DNA from: Arthrobacter sp. V1I9
GTDB taxonomy: Bacteria; Actinomycetota; Actinomycetes; Actinomycetales; Micrococcaceae
Assembly: GCF_030817075.1 (NCBI RefSeq)
Contig: NZ_JAUSYU010000001.1
Location: 248,001 to 312,000, forward strand
Direction of reading: 5' to 3'
Length of the DNA stretch: 64,000 bases
The position numbers were made by a program, and so were the translations under genes. Of the stretch, positions 9,377-18,164 are shown one piece after another. Every line of letters begins with the position of its first letter. The first letter of the stretch is position 1. The notes under the pieces were generated by a model. It was not told the DNA's origin. It searched no databases and saw only the letters and a list, made by a program, of their open reading frames with translations.

Positions 9377-10837
9377 ATGATGGAAACAACGATTCCGACA
9401 GCGACAGAGCGACCGCCTCAGTCGAAGCCCCACCTCAAGGGCAATATGGGCTTTTTCCAGCTGATTTTCAGCGTGATGGCTTACAACGCCCCAATGGTGG
9501 TCGTGATCGGCGTCATCCCCATCATGGTGATGGAGGGCGCCGGGCTGGGAACACCCCTGTCATTCATCGGAGCCGGGCTCATCCTTGCGTTGTTCTCTGT
9601 AGGTTTCACGAGGATGGCGAGGGTCCTCCCCAATCCTGGCGGTTTTTACGCCCTCATTACTGCCGGTCTTGGACGTGCGGTTGGCCTGGGGTCGGGTTTC
9701 GTCGCGCTGCTTGCCTACTTCGGTGTGTACGCCGGGACGTTCTCCTTCGGAGGTATCGTCGTAAGCGAACTCGTGACCAACACCCTGAATGGCCCGGAAC
9801 TGCCTTGGTACGTTTGGGGAGCGGCATTCTGGCTAGCTTCGGGAGTTCTCGGCTATCTTAAGGTTGAACTGTCGGCGAAAGTGCTGGCACTGTTCCTTTT
9901 CGCCGAAATTCTCATCATCGTTGCTTATGATTTGCTTGTCTTTGTCAACGGAGGCGCCGACGGATCCGGCATCTCCCTTGAACCCCTCAGCCCCGCACAT
10001 TGGTTCGACGGCAACTTCAGCTTGGGACTTCTGCTTGCTATCGGCATGTACGGAGGGTTTGAAGTCACTGTTCTGTTTCGTGAAGAAGTGCGCAATCCAG
10101 TCCGTGTCATCCCGCGCGCCACATTCGCGGTCATTGCCATTGCGATGACGATTTACGCCTTGTCATCACTGATGTTCGCGAACTCGTTGGGCATCGACAA
10201 AGTAGTCGGGCTGGCGCAGGCGGACCCCACCGGTGCAATGAACACCAGCATTGAGAGTTTCGGCGGGTCGTTGCTGTTTGAGCTGGCGACTGTCATGGTC
10301 ATCACGAGCACGTTCGCGGTGATCCTGGCTGCGCATAACATCACCGCACGCTACGTCTTCAATCTCAGCGCAGACAAGATCCTGCCAAAACGGATGTCCT
10401 CAGTACACAAGCGCCATGGATCCCCTCATGTAGCTTCTGTTGCGACAAGCGGCGCTGCCCTGGTCCTGAACGCGGTTATCGCTGTGCTAGGAGTGGACCC
10501 TCTCGCCTTTTACACCGCAGTGCTTGGGATGACCAGCATGATCGCGCTGCTGATAATCTTCATTTGCAATGTTGCCGTCTTCCTATACATGCGCCGCAAC
10601 GGCGGCCAACTGGCTTCCACCTGGGCGACGGTAGTCTGCCCGATCCTCGCGGCCGTAGGTCTCGGAATCGCCCTAGTGCTGGCAGCAATAAACTTCCCGA
10701 TGTTGGTAGGAGGCTCAAACGAGGTTGCCGCGGCACTCCTGACGGTAATTTTTGGGCTATTCGTCCTCGGTGTTGCAGCAGCCCTGGTGTACCGCAGCCG
10801 GAAACCCCACATCTATAGCTGCATTGGACGGCAGTAA
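9377..10837 (+). CDS. APC-superfamily amino acid/amine permease
   Basis: A GAAGGGAACG ribosome site precedes the ATG. The 486-residue protein starts with KPHLKGNMGFFQLIFSVMAY and has about 12 membrane spans. It carries APC features such as FIGAGLILALFSVGFTRMAR, NPGGFYALITAGLG and EVRNPVRVIPRA. It is a close paralogue of the permease at 53998-55440, and a decayed third copy lies at about 40.35 kb. All three end in the same tail, KPxxYxxIGRQ. Members import amino acids, polyamines or related amines. The substrate is unknown; the nearby amine-oxidase and nitrilase genes suggest a nitrogenous compound. Confidence 0.9.
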   Translation: MMETTIPTATERPPQSKPHLKGNMGFFQLIFSVMAYNAPMVVVIGVIPIMVMEGAGLGTPLSFIGAGLILALFSVGFTRMARVLPNPGGFYALITAGLGRAVGLGSGFVALLAYFGVYAGTFSFGGIVVSELVTNTLNGPELPWYVWGAAFWLASGVLGYLKVELSAKVLALFLFAEILIIVAYDLLVFVNGGADGSGISLEPLSPAHWFDGNFSLGLLLAIGMYGGFEVTVLFREEVRNPVRVIPRATFAVIAIAMTIYALSSLMFANSLGIDKVVGLAQADPTGAMNTSIESFGGSLLFELATVMVITSTFAVILAAHNITARYVFNLSADKILPKRMSSVHKRHGSPHVASVATSGAALVLNAVIAVLGVDPLAFYTAVLGMTSMIALLIIFICNVAVFLYMRRNGGQLASTWATVVCPILAAVGLGIALVLAAINFPMLVGGSNEVAAALLTVIFGLFVLGVAAALVYRSRKPHIYSCIGRQ

Positions 10838-11061
10838 TGCACTGAGTAACACGAACGTACGCAGGGCCTTAAGACCAAGATAGTCCTAGCTAAAGAGCCG
10901 GCGTGCTTCTTCTCGGTGGCCCCGCCGGGAAGCTGGGCCCCATTCCGTGTTTGCCAAAGCTCTTGCGGCCTCTGAACAACCCTTACAGTTGGCGACTAGT
11001 ACCTAAGCCTTGGAAAACGACCATAATTCCGGAAGAAACATCAGGGGACTGAGCAGGGCTG

Positions 11062-11314
11062 GCAGAAACACCACCGCGGGTGCCATCGCCGGTCCTACAA
11101 CCCGCATCGACCTCCGCGACCTTATCTACAAGGACCTCGAAATGTACGGCATCACGAACCCACGGCTTCCACGTTTGCGCGCCTGGTGGAGCTCATTCAG
11201 AGCGGACAGCTGAAGCCGCTGCTTGAGGAAACCTTCGGAATTCAGGACCTAGCCAAAACACGGGCGCGGCTGCGCAAGCGGACGCACGTCGGCAAGATCG
11301 TCGTCACGCCTTAG
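11062..11314 (+). pseudogene. C-terminal fragment of a zinc-less quinone oxidoreductase/alcohol dehydrogenase
   Basis: The stretch reads TTAGAIAGPTTRIDLRDLIY then KDLEMYGITNP, shifts frame near 11165, and continues TFARLVELIQSGQLKPLLEE and ends KRTHVGKIVVTP with a stop. This aligns with the last 85 or so residues of the intact enzyme at 35007-36155 (GAIGGPVSRIDLRELIYKDL, RRTHIGKIVVVP). The N-terminal three quarters are missing. It is a dead paralogue of that gene. Confidence 0.85.
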
Positions 11315-11714
11315 CTGAACTTTTCAAATGCAATCGCGGTCGACCGAAAGCACTTCGGCCGGCCGCGGTTCGCTGCTTAAAGCTAGCTGGCTTCCCGCCG
11401 TCTTCGCTGCGCAAGGAAAGCGGGTGTCCGCAAGGAGGCTCCGGCTTCGTCGGTGGCCCGGAACCAACGGCGGTACGCGCCAGGGAATACGTGACGGCAC
11501 AGGCGGCGACGGGGGCGACTTGGCTCTTATGGGGCGGCCATAGCCGTCCGAAAACCCGGGCGTGATGAAGTAGGCATAGTCCTCCAGCTAATGTGTTCGA
11601 CTGGATCCGTTTGTTCCCTCGGGTTGCGACGACAGGGCCGAGAATCCCGAATCCTTTGTTCGAGAATCCGAGAAGGGTGCCCACCCATTAGATACTGGAT
11701 GAAGAGAGGAAATT
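11315..11714. other. Intergenic stretch, no supported gene
   Basis: Nothing recognisable on either strand between the dead oxidoreductase fragment and the MmcQ/YjbR gene. The promoter of the latter should be in the last 100 bases. Confidence 0.45.
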
Positions 11715-12098
11715 TTGGACGGCGAGAACTTGCAGGAACGCGCCGCTGCCCGGACCCAAGACCTTCCGGGAGCGGAACTGACACACCCCTTCGGGGATGA
11801 CTGGGACGTGTATAAGGTGCGCGGGAAGGTCTTCATGCTTCAGACCGCAGTCCTGGGGCAACCGATCGTCATCCTCAAAGCCACACCTTCTGACGGGCTG
11901 GCCTTGCGGACGGCGTACGAGGACATCACTCCGGGTTACCACATGAACAAAAGGCACTGGATCACTCTGCACCCGGATGGCGCCCTCGACCCGCTTTTCG
12001 TCGACGACCTCGTCACCGAGTCCTATTTGCTGGTCGTGGAAAACCTGCCGAAGAACCAGCGGCCGGTCGACCCCGAAGTATTCGGGCAGCACGCATGA
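11715..12098 (+). CDS. MmcQ/YjbR-family protein
   Basis: The TTG start follows a good ribosome site (GAGAGGAAA). The 127-residue protein has the family layout: HPFGDDWDVYKVRGKVFMLQ near residue 25, then ILKATPSD, then PGYHMNKRHWITL near residue 75-88, and a C-terminal LVTESYLLVVENLP. This fold (CyaY-like) is widespread and called a DNA-binding protein in some annotations, but its biochemical role is poorly known. It stands alone between non-coding stretches. Family membership is firm; function is not. Confidence 0.85.
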   Translation: MDGENLQERAAARTQDLPGAELTHPFGDDWDVYKVRGKVFMLQTAVLGQPIVILKATPSDGLALRTAYEDITPGYHMNKRHWITLHPDGALDPLFVDDLVTESYLLVVENLPKNQRPVDPEVFGQHA

Positions 12099-12210
12099 TC
12101 CTGTGCGGCCGCTGGTCAGGACAGGCGAAGGATGTAACCAGCATCGTCTCCTCCTACTAACCACGGCCGCCACCAGGACGTGGACAATCAGACGATGGCC
12201 GAATACTTTT

Positions 12211-12234
12211 GGCACTGGCACTGGCACTGGCACT
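12211..12234. repeat. Four tandem copies of GGCACT
   Basis: The hexamer GGCACT is repeated four times without interruption in the intergenic stretch 12099-12370, which otherwise holds no supported gene. The sequence could vary in copy number by slippage. No function is evident. Confidence 0.8.
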
Positions 12235-12370
12235 ATACGTGGACGGCGGGGCGCTTGGATTTGTCTTGGAATCGCAGCGCTGCGTCAAAAAAGGGCCGAT
12301 GCCGCCCCCTGCGCCGATACTGCCCCTAAAGTAGGCAGAATCCTAAATGGCCGTGCACAGCTCACGCTGC

Positions 12371-12622
12371 CTAAGAAGGCTCGGGCAGTGCAGTGAAGAG
12401 GGCGTAACCGTCGTCGATATGAAACAGGCGCCTTTCCCCCGTCGAGGAGATGATCCAGAGGATATGCCCATCCTCCGTCAAGGCGTCGATGCTACCGGTG
12501 ATGCGATGGTTGCACTTCTCGAGGGTCACGACCTGTCCCGGTTCGAGGCTTCCCCACGACGTACCTTTTATCGCGCTTTTTGTCCCACCTTTGGGCAGGG
12601 CTTCAGGGGTTGGGGCTTTCAT
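12371..12622 (-). CDS. Hypothetical 83-residue protein, last gene of the nitrilase operon
   Basis: The protein begins MKAPTPEALPKGGTKSAIKG and has a beta-rich core: EPGQVVTLEKCNHRITGSID, ILWIISSTGERRLFHIDDGY. This reads like a small barrel domain. It starts 14 bases after the cupin stop on the same strand, so it is probably the fourth gene of the nitrilase-thioesterase-cupin operon. I do not recognise the family. The spacing and the codon pattern support it as a real gene. Confidence 0.6.
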   Translation of the reverse strand: MKAPTPEALPKGGTKSAIKGTSWGSLEPGQVVTLEKCNHRITGSIDALTEDGHILWIISSTGERRLFHIDDGYALFTALPEPS

Positions 12623-12636
12623 GATCCCACCACAGC

Positions 12637-13035
12637 CTATGCGCCCGCATTGCGCCAGTTAACCGGCGTAATGGACAAGAGGAGACGGGTTCCTGGGACG
12701 GCTCCGTACCGGACGGTGGTTCCTTTGGGAAGAACGATTAGCTCGTCGCGGTCGCCGATCAAAGACTCCTCGTTTTCACCATCGATGACGAGGAGGCGGG
12801 CCTGCCCTTCAATCACGTAAATGGTTTCTTCGTACTGTACGGTCCAGGGGTCGCTGAACCCTGTCCCGTCGAAGGTCATGAAGTAGGTGCCCAGCTGCGT
12901 CAGCTGGGAAGCGGCTGTTCGGTGCTCGATTTTCGCCGGGCCGAAGTCTTTGACGTTGTTCGGGTCGAATGCTGGTTTGTAGCTCAAAGTTACCGACACA
13001 AGGTCTCCTAGGTGTTGAGTTGGCGGTGGGGTCAT
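12637..13035 (-). CDS. EutQ-like cupin-domain protein
   Basis: This 132-residue protein has one cupin barrel. Residues about 60-80 read FSDPWTVQYEETIYVIEGQA, the pattern of the EutQ cupin group, followed by LIGDRDELIVLPKGTTVRYG. Conserved EutQ-type cupins have been linked to ethanolamine use as acetate kinase-like or scaffold proteins, but the group also contains stand-alone small-molecule-binding cupins. Here no other eut gene is present, so a role in the catabolism run by the neighbouring nitrilase/thioesterase genes is more likely. It starts 27 bases after the thioesterase stop. Confidence 0.8.
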   Translation of the reverse strand: MTPPPTQHLGDLVSVTLSYKPAFDPNNVKDFGPAKIEHRTAASQLTQLGTYFMTFDGTGFSDPWTVQYEETIYVIEGQARLLVIDGENEESLIGDRDELIVLPKGTTVRYGAVPGTRLLLSITPVNWRNAGA

Positions 13036-13062
13036 GGTAAGGAGCTCTCCGTGGTGGAGAGA

Positions 13063-13512
13063 CTAGGCGTGCTGGCTTTGGGGCAGGAACCCGGCGCGAC
13101 CTTGCTGCGGATTGCCCTTCAAGGCAGCACGTAGCGCCAGGGCAACGGCTTCCGGCAGTGGTCGGGATCTCGCTTTCGCGGGATCGACGTTGACATAGGT
13201 GAGTTCGACATCTGCCAGCTCGGTGTCGTCACGGCTAATTAGAACATTCAGGACGAAGCTCGAGGTTCCGACCTTGTGGCAGTCGACATCAATGTCGAGG
13301 GTTTCGTCGAAATAGGCCGGGGCCTTGAATGTGAGGACTGCGTTGACTACGGAGGGATCAGTGCCTTCGGCTACGAGCTTGGGATAGGGCCAGCCGATGC
13401 TGCGGAAGAATTCGGTCATCGCTACGTCAGCAACTTCAAGGTAGCGACTGTTGAACAGAAACCCCTGCGAATCAACTTCATGATTTCTGACCCGGTGCTG
13501 GTAAAGAGGCAT
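13063..13512 (-). CDS. Hotdog-fold acyl-CoA thioesterase (4HBT family)
   Basis: The 149-residue length and HEVDSQGFLFNSRYLEVADV near residues 11-30 match the 4-hydroxybenzoyl-CoA thioesterase family. The Asp at about residue 14 sits at the catalytic position of that group. A further match is AYFDETLDIDVDCHKVGTSS. It should hydrolyse an acyl-CoA in the cytoplasm. The ATG overlaps the nitrilase stop as TAATG, so translation is coupled. This is the second gene of the nitrilase operon. Confidence 0.87.
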   Translation of the reverse strand: MPLYQHRVRNHEVDSQGFLFNSRYLEVADVAMTEFFRSIGWPYPKLVAEGTDPSVVNAVLTFKAPAYFDETLDIDVDCHKVGTSSFVLNVLISRDDTELADVELTYVNVDPAKARSRPLPEAVALALRAALKGNPQQGRAGFLPQSQHA

Positions 13513-14417
13513 TACGCTCCCATTTCCGCCTGAAGCTTCGCATAGAGATCCAATCTGCGCAGTGCGAGACCGGGAGCTTCTGGATTGGCTCTTGAGGCGA
13601 GCAGTAGGTCGTGATCGAGGTCAACAATCAGCACTTGTTCTTCAGTTGATTCCGTCGTTGCCAGGATCCCGTCGTTGATGCCCACGGTCCTGTCCACCGG
13701 TCCGGATACGAGTGCTTTACCCACGGCGTACATGGGCGAATCAGTCGGAAGTCCGCTGGTACCGAAAAGGGGGGACATTACGACGTACAGCTGGTTTTCT
13801 ATAGCCCGTGCCTGGCATCCGGTGCGAACCCGGTGCACCCCTCGACGGTTCCAGGTAAGGGAGGGGCATAGGATCAGATCCACTCCTTTATGCACGAGGT
13901 ACCGTGTCAGTTCGGGGAATTGGATATCGGCGCAGATCAAGAGTCCCACCGTGAAGGGTCCGATCTTTGTTACGAGCAGTTCGTCGCCCCCTCTGGCGCC
14001 CAGGGAATGCTCTTGGGGCGTCAGGTGAATTTTGTCTTGGGATTCGACTCGCCCATCAGGGTGTGCGATGAACGCGGTGTTCCTCAGGGATCCGTCCTCG
14101 GCGACGCGGTTATGGCTTCCGCCGACAACGACAACGTTGTTCTCCCTGGCCATCCTGACTGTGCCGGCAACGATGTCCTCCGTAAATTTCGGCAGGGAGT
14201 GCCAATAGTCGGAGGTGATGGAGGCAGTCGTGACCTCGTGATCATCAATTGCAGCAAGAAGTCCGGTGCTTGCAAGCTCAGGGAACAGCACAAGTTCGGC
14301 ACCTTGTTCCGCGGCGCGCTTCACAAGTGTCTCCATGTGCTGCAAGTATTCGTGGAGGCTGTTCTCCTGTCGAAGTTCGAACTGAATGGTGGCTACCTTC
14401 AATGACGCCGTGGTCAT
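13512..14417 (-). CDS. Carbon-nitrogen hydrolase (nitrilase superfamily)
   Basis: The 301-residue protein starts at ATG after GACAGGAGTTTCTT; the longer upstream frame lacks a ribosome site. The catalytic triad is visible: Glu in LVLFPELASTG, Lys in DKIHLTPQE and Cys in VGLLICADIQFPE. Such enzymes hydrolyse amides, N-carbamoyl groups or, less often, nitriles. It heads a leftward operon with a thioesterase, an EutQ-like cupin and a small protein. It could release ammonia from an amide intermediate made by the flavin oxidases nearby; that is inference. An omega-amidase or N-carbamoyl hydrolase is a reasonable alternative. Confidence 0.9.
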   Translation of the reverse strand: MTTASLKVATIQFELRQENSLHEYLQHMETLVKRAAEQGAELVLFPELASTGLLAAIDDHEVTTASITSDYWHSLPKFTEDIVAGTVRMARENNVVVVGGSHNRVAEDGSLRNTAFIAHPDGRVESQDKIHLTPQEHSLGARGGDELLVTKIGPFTVGLLICADIQFPELTRYLVHKGVDLILCPSLTWNRRGVHRVRTGCQARAIENQLYVVMSPLFGTSGLPTDSPMYAVGKALVSGPVDRTVGINDGILATTESTEEQVLIVDLDHDLLLASRANPEAPGLALRRLDLYAKLQAEMGA

Positions 14418-14811
14418 AAGAAACTCCTGTCTAGAATCGGCCGCGTGGACGGCGATTCTTCTCCTCACTTGCATTCCCGCCGGTCACGCGGATGATGGCA
14501 GATGAACGATCGAGGTCGAGCGTGGTTGGTGAAACCGTTCCCGGAATGGCCGGGCCGACTTGTGACTCTGACGGTACTGGAGCCCCAGGGGGGTGAACAT
14601 TGGGAGGATTCTCAAAAGTCTGGCCGGACATTGGTTCCCTTGCCAACGCTGGACCCCTGCCACGGCCGGCATGGGACGGCTGAGGGGTAACTCAGTCAGC
14701 TCGGAGGGAGCTTTCCTGGAAAGTGCTACAGAAGAGGGCTAATGAGAGCGATGCCGTGTAGCCGTGCCGCCACGGAGGACCCTCCTGGCGGCTGACGTAT
14801 GAAGGAGGGGG
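14418..14811. other. Intergenic stretch between the FAD oxidase and nitrilase operon
   Basis: No supported gene. It should contain the promoter of the leftward nitrilase operon, and near its right end the hairpin at 14766-14792 that probably ends the FAD oxidase transcript. Confidence 0.5.
14766..14792 (-). terminator. Strong hairpin after the FAD oxidase gene
   Basis: GCCGCCA and TGGCGGC flank an inner GGAGG/CCTCC pair with a two-base loop and one mismatched base. It lies 20 bases beyond the stop of the leftward oxidase. No T-run follows, so it is a terminator-like hairpin rather than a classical one. Confidence 0.5.
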
Positions 14812-16014
14812 CTAGGAGTCGGTCCCAGCGGGTAGCGCCGGCCTATTCATCTTCAAAGCTTTGGCGAAGCTGCTCGCTTCACCGGCGATGACCTCAGCCA
14901 TTACCTGACCGCAAATAGGACCGCTGGCGATACCCCAAGCGTGTCCGACGTTGATATATGCGCCATCAGCACGATCAACGATTGGCAGGTGGTCGGAGGT
15001 CTCACTCCCCAATCCGGCCCAGAGGCCGGTAACGCCGTAATCCGCGAGCCCTTGATACCTGTCCAACGTTGTCGAAACCATTGCGTTTGTGGCGTTAATG
15101 CTGATGTGAGGGTTGAGGGAGCCGCGACCGTCAAAGCTGTTGCCAATAAATATTGAACCGCCGCGATTTTGGGCGATTGAGTCGTCATAGTTGACGGACA
15201 AAGTGCTTGGGGGAGCAAAAATTGCAGGATCGTAAGTGGCAAGGTCCGTAAGTGCCCCACACCCGTAGACGCCCCGGGGACCGTGCATTATCGCGTTTGA
15301 CTGTGCGTCTACGGGCTGCGTTAGCATTTGGCCCACCCGGGCAGTGTCGATGGGAACGTCGATGCCCTCTGCCCGGAGGTTCGTAGACCAGGCGCCTGTT
15401 GCCCATACCACACCCGGAGCGTGGATTTCACCCCTGACCGTGCGTACACCTGTAACGGTCTCTCCGTGGCGCAAAGTAGAAAGCACAGATGTATTTTCAA
15501 ATGTCCGGATGCCGGCCCGAACGCAGGCAGCGGCCAGGGAGTTAACGAACTGAACGCCGTCGATCTGCACGTCGTCTGCGCAGAACACAGCGCCCACGGC
15601 ACTGTCTGGAAGGATAGACGAGTGTTTCAGCGCCTCATCCCGGCTGATCATGCTTATGTCCAAACCGGCCTCCCGCCGGTTAAGGACATAGTCCTCCAAA
15701 ACTTTGCCCTGTTCGTCGGTCTCAAAGAAGAAAAGCCCACCCTGATTGCGATAGTCGAACACGTCACCGAGCTCGCCAAGAAACTCCTGGTATTTCTCTT
15801 TGCCCGCCTTGGCGAGTGCCAACTCAGTGCCTGTACGCCGAGTTTGCAGCCACAAGGAACCAGGATTTCTCCCTGACGCGCCGTATGTAGGAAACCGCTG
15901 TTCAACAACGACAACATCGAAGCCCCTTTTGCGCAGCTCCCAGGCCGTGCAAAGGCCTACGATTCCTGCTCCTACGACCACAATGTCGCCGGCCGCGAGG
16001 GTGTCAGCGCCCAT
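14812..16014 (-). CDS. FAD-dependent amine/amino-acid oxidoreductase (DAO family)
   Basis: The 400-residue protein has the dinucleotide-binding motif VVVGAGIVGL at about 12-21, then EQRFPTYGASGRNPGSLWLQ, a pattern of the glycine/sarcosine oxidase-like DAO fold. The C-terminal FAD contact GLWAGLGSETSDHLPIVD precedes GHAWGIASGPICGQ. It should oxidise an amine or N-methyl amino acid with release of an imine. Ribosome site GGAAGGAAA lies upstream of the ATG. It diverges from the PucR-type regulator, which probably controls it. A paralogue (20281-21507) sits in the CoA-ligase operon and shares the same motif order. Confidence 0.87.
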   Translation of the reverse strand: MGADTLAAGDIVVVGAGIVGLCTAWELRKRGFDVVVVEQRFPTYGASGRNPGSLWLQTRRTGTELALAKAGKEKYQEFLGELGDVFDYRNQGGLFFFETDEQGKVLEDYVLNRREAGLDISMISRDEALKHSSILPDSAVGAVFCADDVQIDGVQFVNSLAAACVRAGIRTFENTSVLSTLRHGETVTGVRTVRGEIHAPGVVWATGAWSTNLRAEGIDVPIDTARVGQMLTQPVDAQSNAIMHGPRGVYGCGALTDLATYDPAIFAPPSTLSVNYDDSIAQNRGGSIFIGNSFDGRGSLNPHISINATNAMVSTTLDRYQGLADYGVTGLWAGLGSETSDHLPIVDRADGAYINVGHAWGIASGPICGQVMAEVIAGEASSFAKALKMNRPALPAGTDS

Positions 16015-16370
16015 AGCACGTTTCCTTCCTGCTGGGAGTGCTTCTGTAAAGCCCTACCCTTAGTCTTCCAGATCACCCGGGCCGAAAGCACGATCGGACT
16101 ACTTAATGCCGGGACCATGCCCCATTGCCTGGTTAACAGCCCTTCAGCGAGCCAGGCCCCTGGCTTTGATTGTCCATGTACTTCAAATGAGTGGTCTGCA
16201 GGTGACGTTAGAAGGCCTTAGACGAGACAGTAATTGGTACTCCTCCAAAGGGTCGCGAATGGAGTTAGAATTCCTACAATGGTTCGGTGGCGTTCCTCGT
16301 TTAGTCTGGGGCAAAAGCGACGGCGGGAGGGCGTCCGTCCGTTCCGGTTCTGTTCCAAGAGAGTTCCCTT
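16015..16370. promoter_or_regulatory. Divergent promoter region between FAD oxidase and PucR regulator
   Basis: This 356-base stretch separates two divergent genes and has no supported reading frame. It is where PucR-family operators would lie, but I cannot identify a repeated motif with confidence. Confidence 0.45.
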
Positions 16371-18044
16371 ATGAACCATGATTCGATTTCCGTTCCGTTG
16401 GGAACGGTACTGACGGATTTGGGTGCGGCTGCCACGTTGCTGGCCGGCGAAGACTCCCAACTGTCCAGGCAGGTCAGGGGCGCTACGGTCTTCTTAAAGC
16501 CAGAAGATCTCCCGGATGACACGGACATCGTCATAGTCTGTCCTCGTCTGGAAACCTATGCTGATCTAAAGGGGTTTCTAGCTCAACTTGGTGGAGCAGG
16601 CCGGGTGCTCTTTGTATCCTCCACGGTGGCAGCCACCGTGGAGGAGGTGCAAGCCGTTGCCAGCGGTCACCTTGTTGTCGCCGTTGACGCCAGCTTAAAC
16701 GTTGCCGACATCATTGTTTCCATTTCACGGTCGATGGAGGTACCGGAGGAATCAGTATCAAGAAGACTGTCCTCCTTGCAGCGGGCACTCAGCCAGGCCA
16801 TGACTGAACCCGATCCGATACCAGCGCTCCTGAACCGCCTTGCGCATGTATGCAACGCCACAGCAGTACTGGTGGACAGGTCCGGTCTTACGGTACAAGC
16901 GACAGGCCCCGTACCCATGTCCCTGCTATTCGGAGAGATTGCCCGTACCGAAGCCGATTCGCAGAAGGTGGACATTGACGGGTGGCGGGGCGTGGCGGCG
17001 AGAATTTCCGCTCCGATCCAAGACGAATCACATTTCGGGTGGCTGCTCGTTACGACACGGCGCCCAAATTTTCCTGACGCCTACTCAACGTCGGCAGCTC
17101 ATGTTGCAGCAACACTGGTTGAGGCCAGTCAACGGATGGCAGTGGCAGCCAGGCAGCAGGAGCGCGCTATACGGACAGCAGTGCTGGAGGAGGCCCTTGC
17201 CTTACGCCGGGAGCCACACAATCCAGAACTGGCCGGCCGAATCTCCGCCTTTGGACTGTCCTTCGCCGAAGAGTTGCGCACCATTGTCTTCCGTCCGATT
17301 CGTTCTTCGGTTGCGTCCCGGCCTCTGCCCCCCATCGACGAGCTTTCCGAACTTTTGGGCATGGCGCTGGAGTCGCAGTCAGTTTCGTATCTTATGACCG
17401 CGAGGGACAAGACGGTCACCATAACTGCGCAATGCAGCATTCAGACTCTGCGCAGGATCGTCATAGCCGAAGGCAACAAACTCCCGAACGCGCATATTGG
17501 CATCGGCCGCAAAGTGCACGCGCTTGGGGACATCTTGGACTCCTATCAAGACGCACAGCTCGCCGTCAGAACGCTTCGCAGGAACTCCCGCGGTCCGAAA
17601 ATCATGGCCTATGAGGATTTCAGCTACGCCACGCGGCTATTTGCGGATGTTGGCTTTGACAAAATGATCACCTGGGCTCAGGAGTTTCTCAAGCCACTTG
17701 AAGGGCGGGAGCTTCTTGTTGAGGGCCTTCAGACTTACTTTGAGCATGCGCAGAATATCAATGCGGCGGCGGACGCCCTCGAAATCCACCACAACTCGCT
17801 GCGATACCGCTTAGCAAAAGCTGAAGAGATTCTTGAAATTAACTTGAGGGAGCCGGGAGCCGTTTCTTCGGTCTTCCTGGCCCTAACAGCTTTGGAGCTC
17901 GGGCGGCTCCAGCAGCCACGGCCCAAGTCATCGGGCGAGACGGCGGGGAACCGTAAGCCGTCCGACGTCGAAGCAACGGATGTGCTGCCCTACGCTAGGC
18001 CTCCGGCGCAAAGAGGCGGGGTTGTACAGGCCCCTGGCCGATAA
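16371..18044 (+). CDS. PucR-family transcriptional regulator
   Basis: The 557-residue protein has an N-terminal PucR-like domain starting SVPLGTVLTDLGAAATLLAG, a GGDEF-like middle region and a C-terminal helix-turn-helix. The HTH reads YFEHAQNINAAADALEIHHN then SLRYRLAKAEEIL near residues 465-500, the diagnostic PucR C-terminus. Such proteins activate purine, amino-acid or polyamine degradation genes upon sensing a pathway compound. It diverges from the FAD oxidase and is the best candidate regulator for that gene, and possibly for the catabolic operons on both sides. It ends at a strong terminator shared with the convergent adenylate kinase gene. Confidence 0.92.
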   Translation: MNHDSISVPLGTVLTDLGAAATLLAGEDSQLSRQVRGATVFLKPEDLPDDTDIVIVCPRLETYADLKGFLAQLGGAGRVLFVSSTVAATVEEVQAVASGHLVVAVDASLNVADIIVSISRSMEVPEESVSRRLSSLQRALSQAMTEPDPIPALLNRLAHVCNATAVLVDRSGLTVQATGPVPMSLLFGEIARTEADSQKVDIDGWRGVAARISAPIQDESHFGWLLVTTRRPNFPDAYSTSAAHVAATLVEASQRMAVAARQQERAIRTAVLEEALALRREPHNPELAGRISAFGLSFAEELRTIVFRPIRSSVASRPLPPIDELSELLGMALESQSVSYLMTARDKTVTITAQCSIQTLRRIVIAEGNKLPNAHIGIGRKVHALGDILDSYQDAQLAVRTLRRNSRGPKIMAYEDFSYATRLFADVGFDKMITWAQEFLKPLEGRELLVEGLQTYFEHAQNINAAADALEIHHNSLRYRLAKAEEILEINLREPGAVSSVFLALTALELGRLQQPRPKSSGETAGNRKPSDVEATDVLPYARPPAQRGGVVQAPGR

Positions 18045-18068
18045 GTTACCTGCGGTTCGCGTGAAATG

Positions 18069-18107
18069 CGAGTAGGGTCGGTCTTCCTGGAAGACCGACC
18101 CTACTCG
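18069..18107. terminator. Bidirectional terminator between convergent pucR-like and adk genes
   Basis: CGAGTAGGGTCGGTCTT pairs perfectly with its reverse complement across the five-base loop CCTGG, giving a 17-bp stem. It lies between the convergent regulator and adenylate kinase genes and can serve both directions. A TTGCC stretch follows on the plus strand, so the T-run is weak. Confidence 0.75.
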
Positions 18108-18164
18108 TTGCCAGGCTACAAAGCGAGAGCCGAACGCCTCCTTGCGCTGCTACGCCGCGACCCG

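Noticed and set aside
12211..12234. Tandem hexamer as a possible CRISPR or satellite array
   Set aside because: Only four 6-base units with no spacers; nothing like a CRISPR array.
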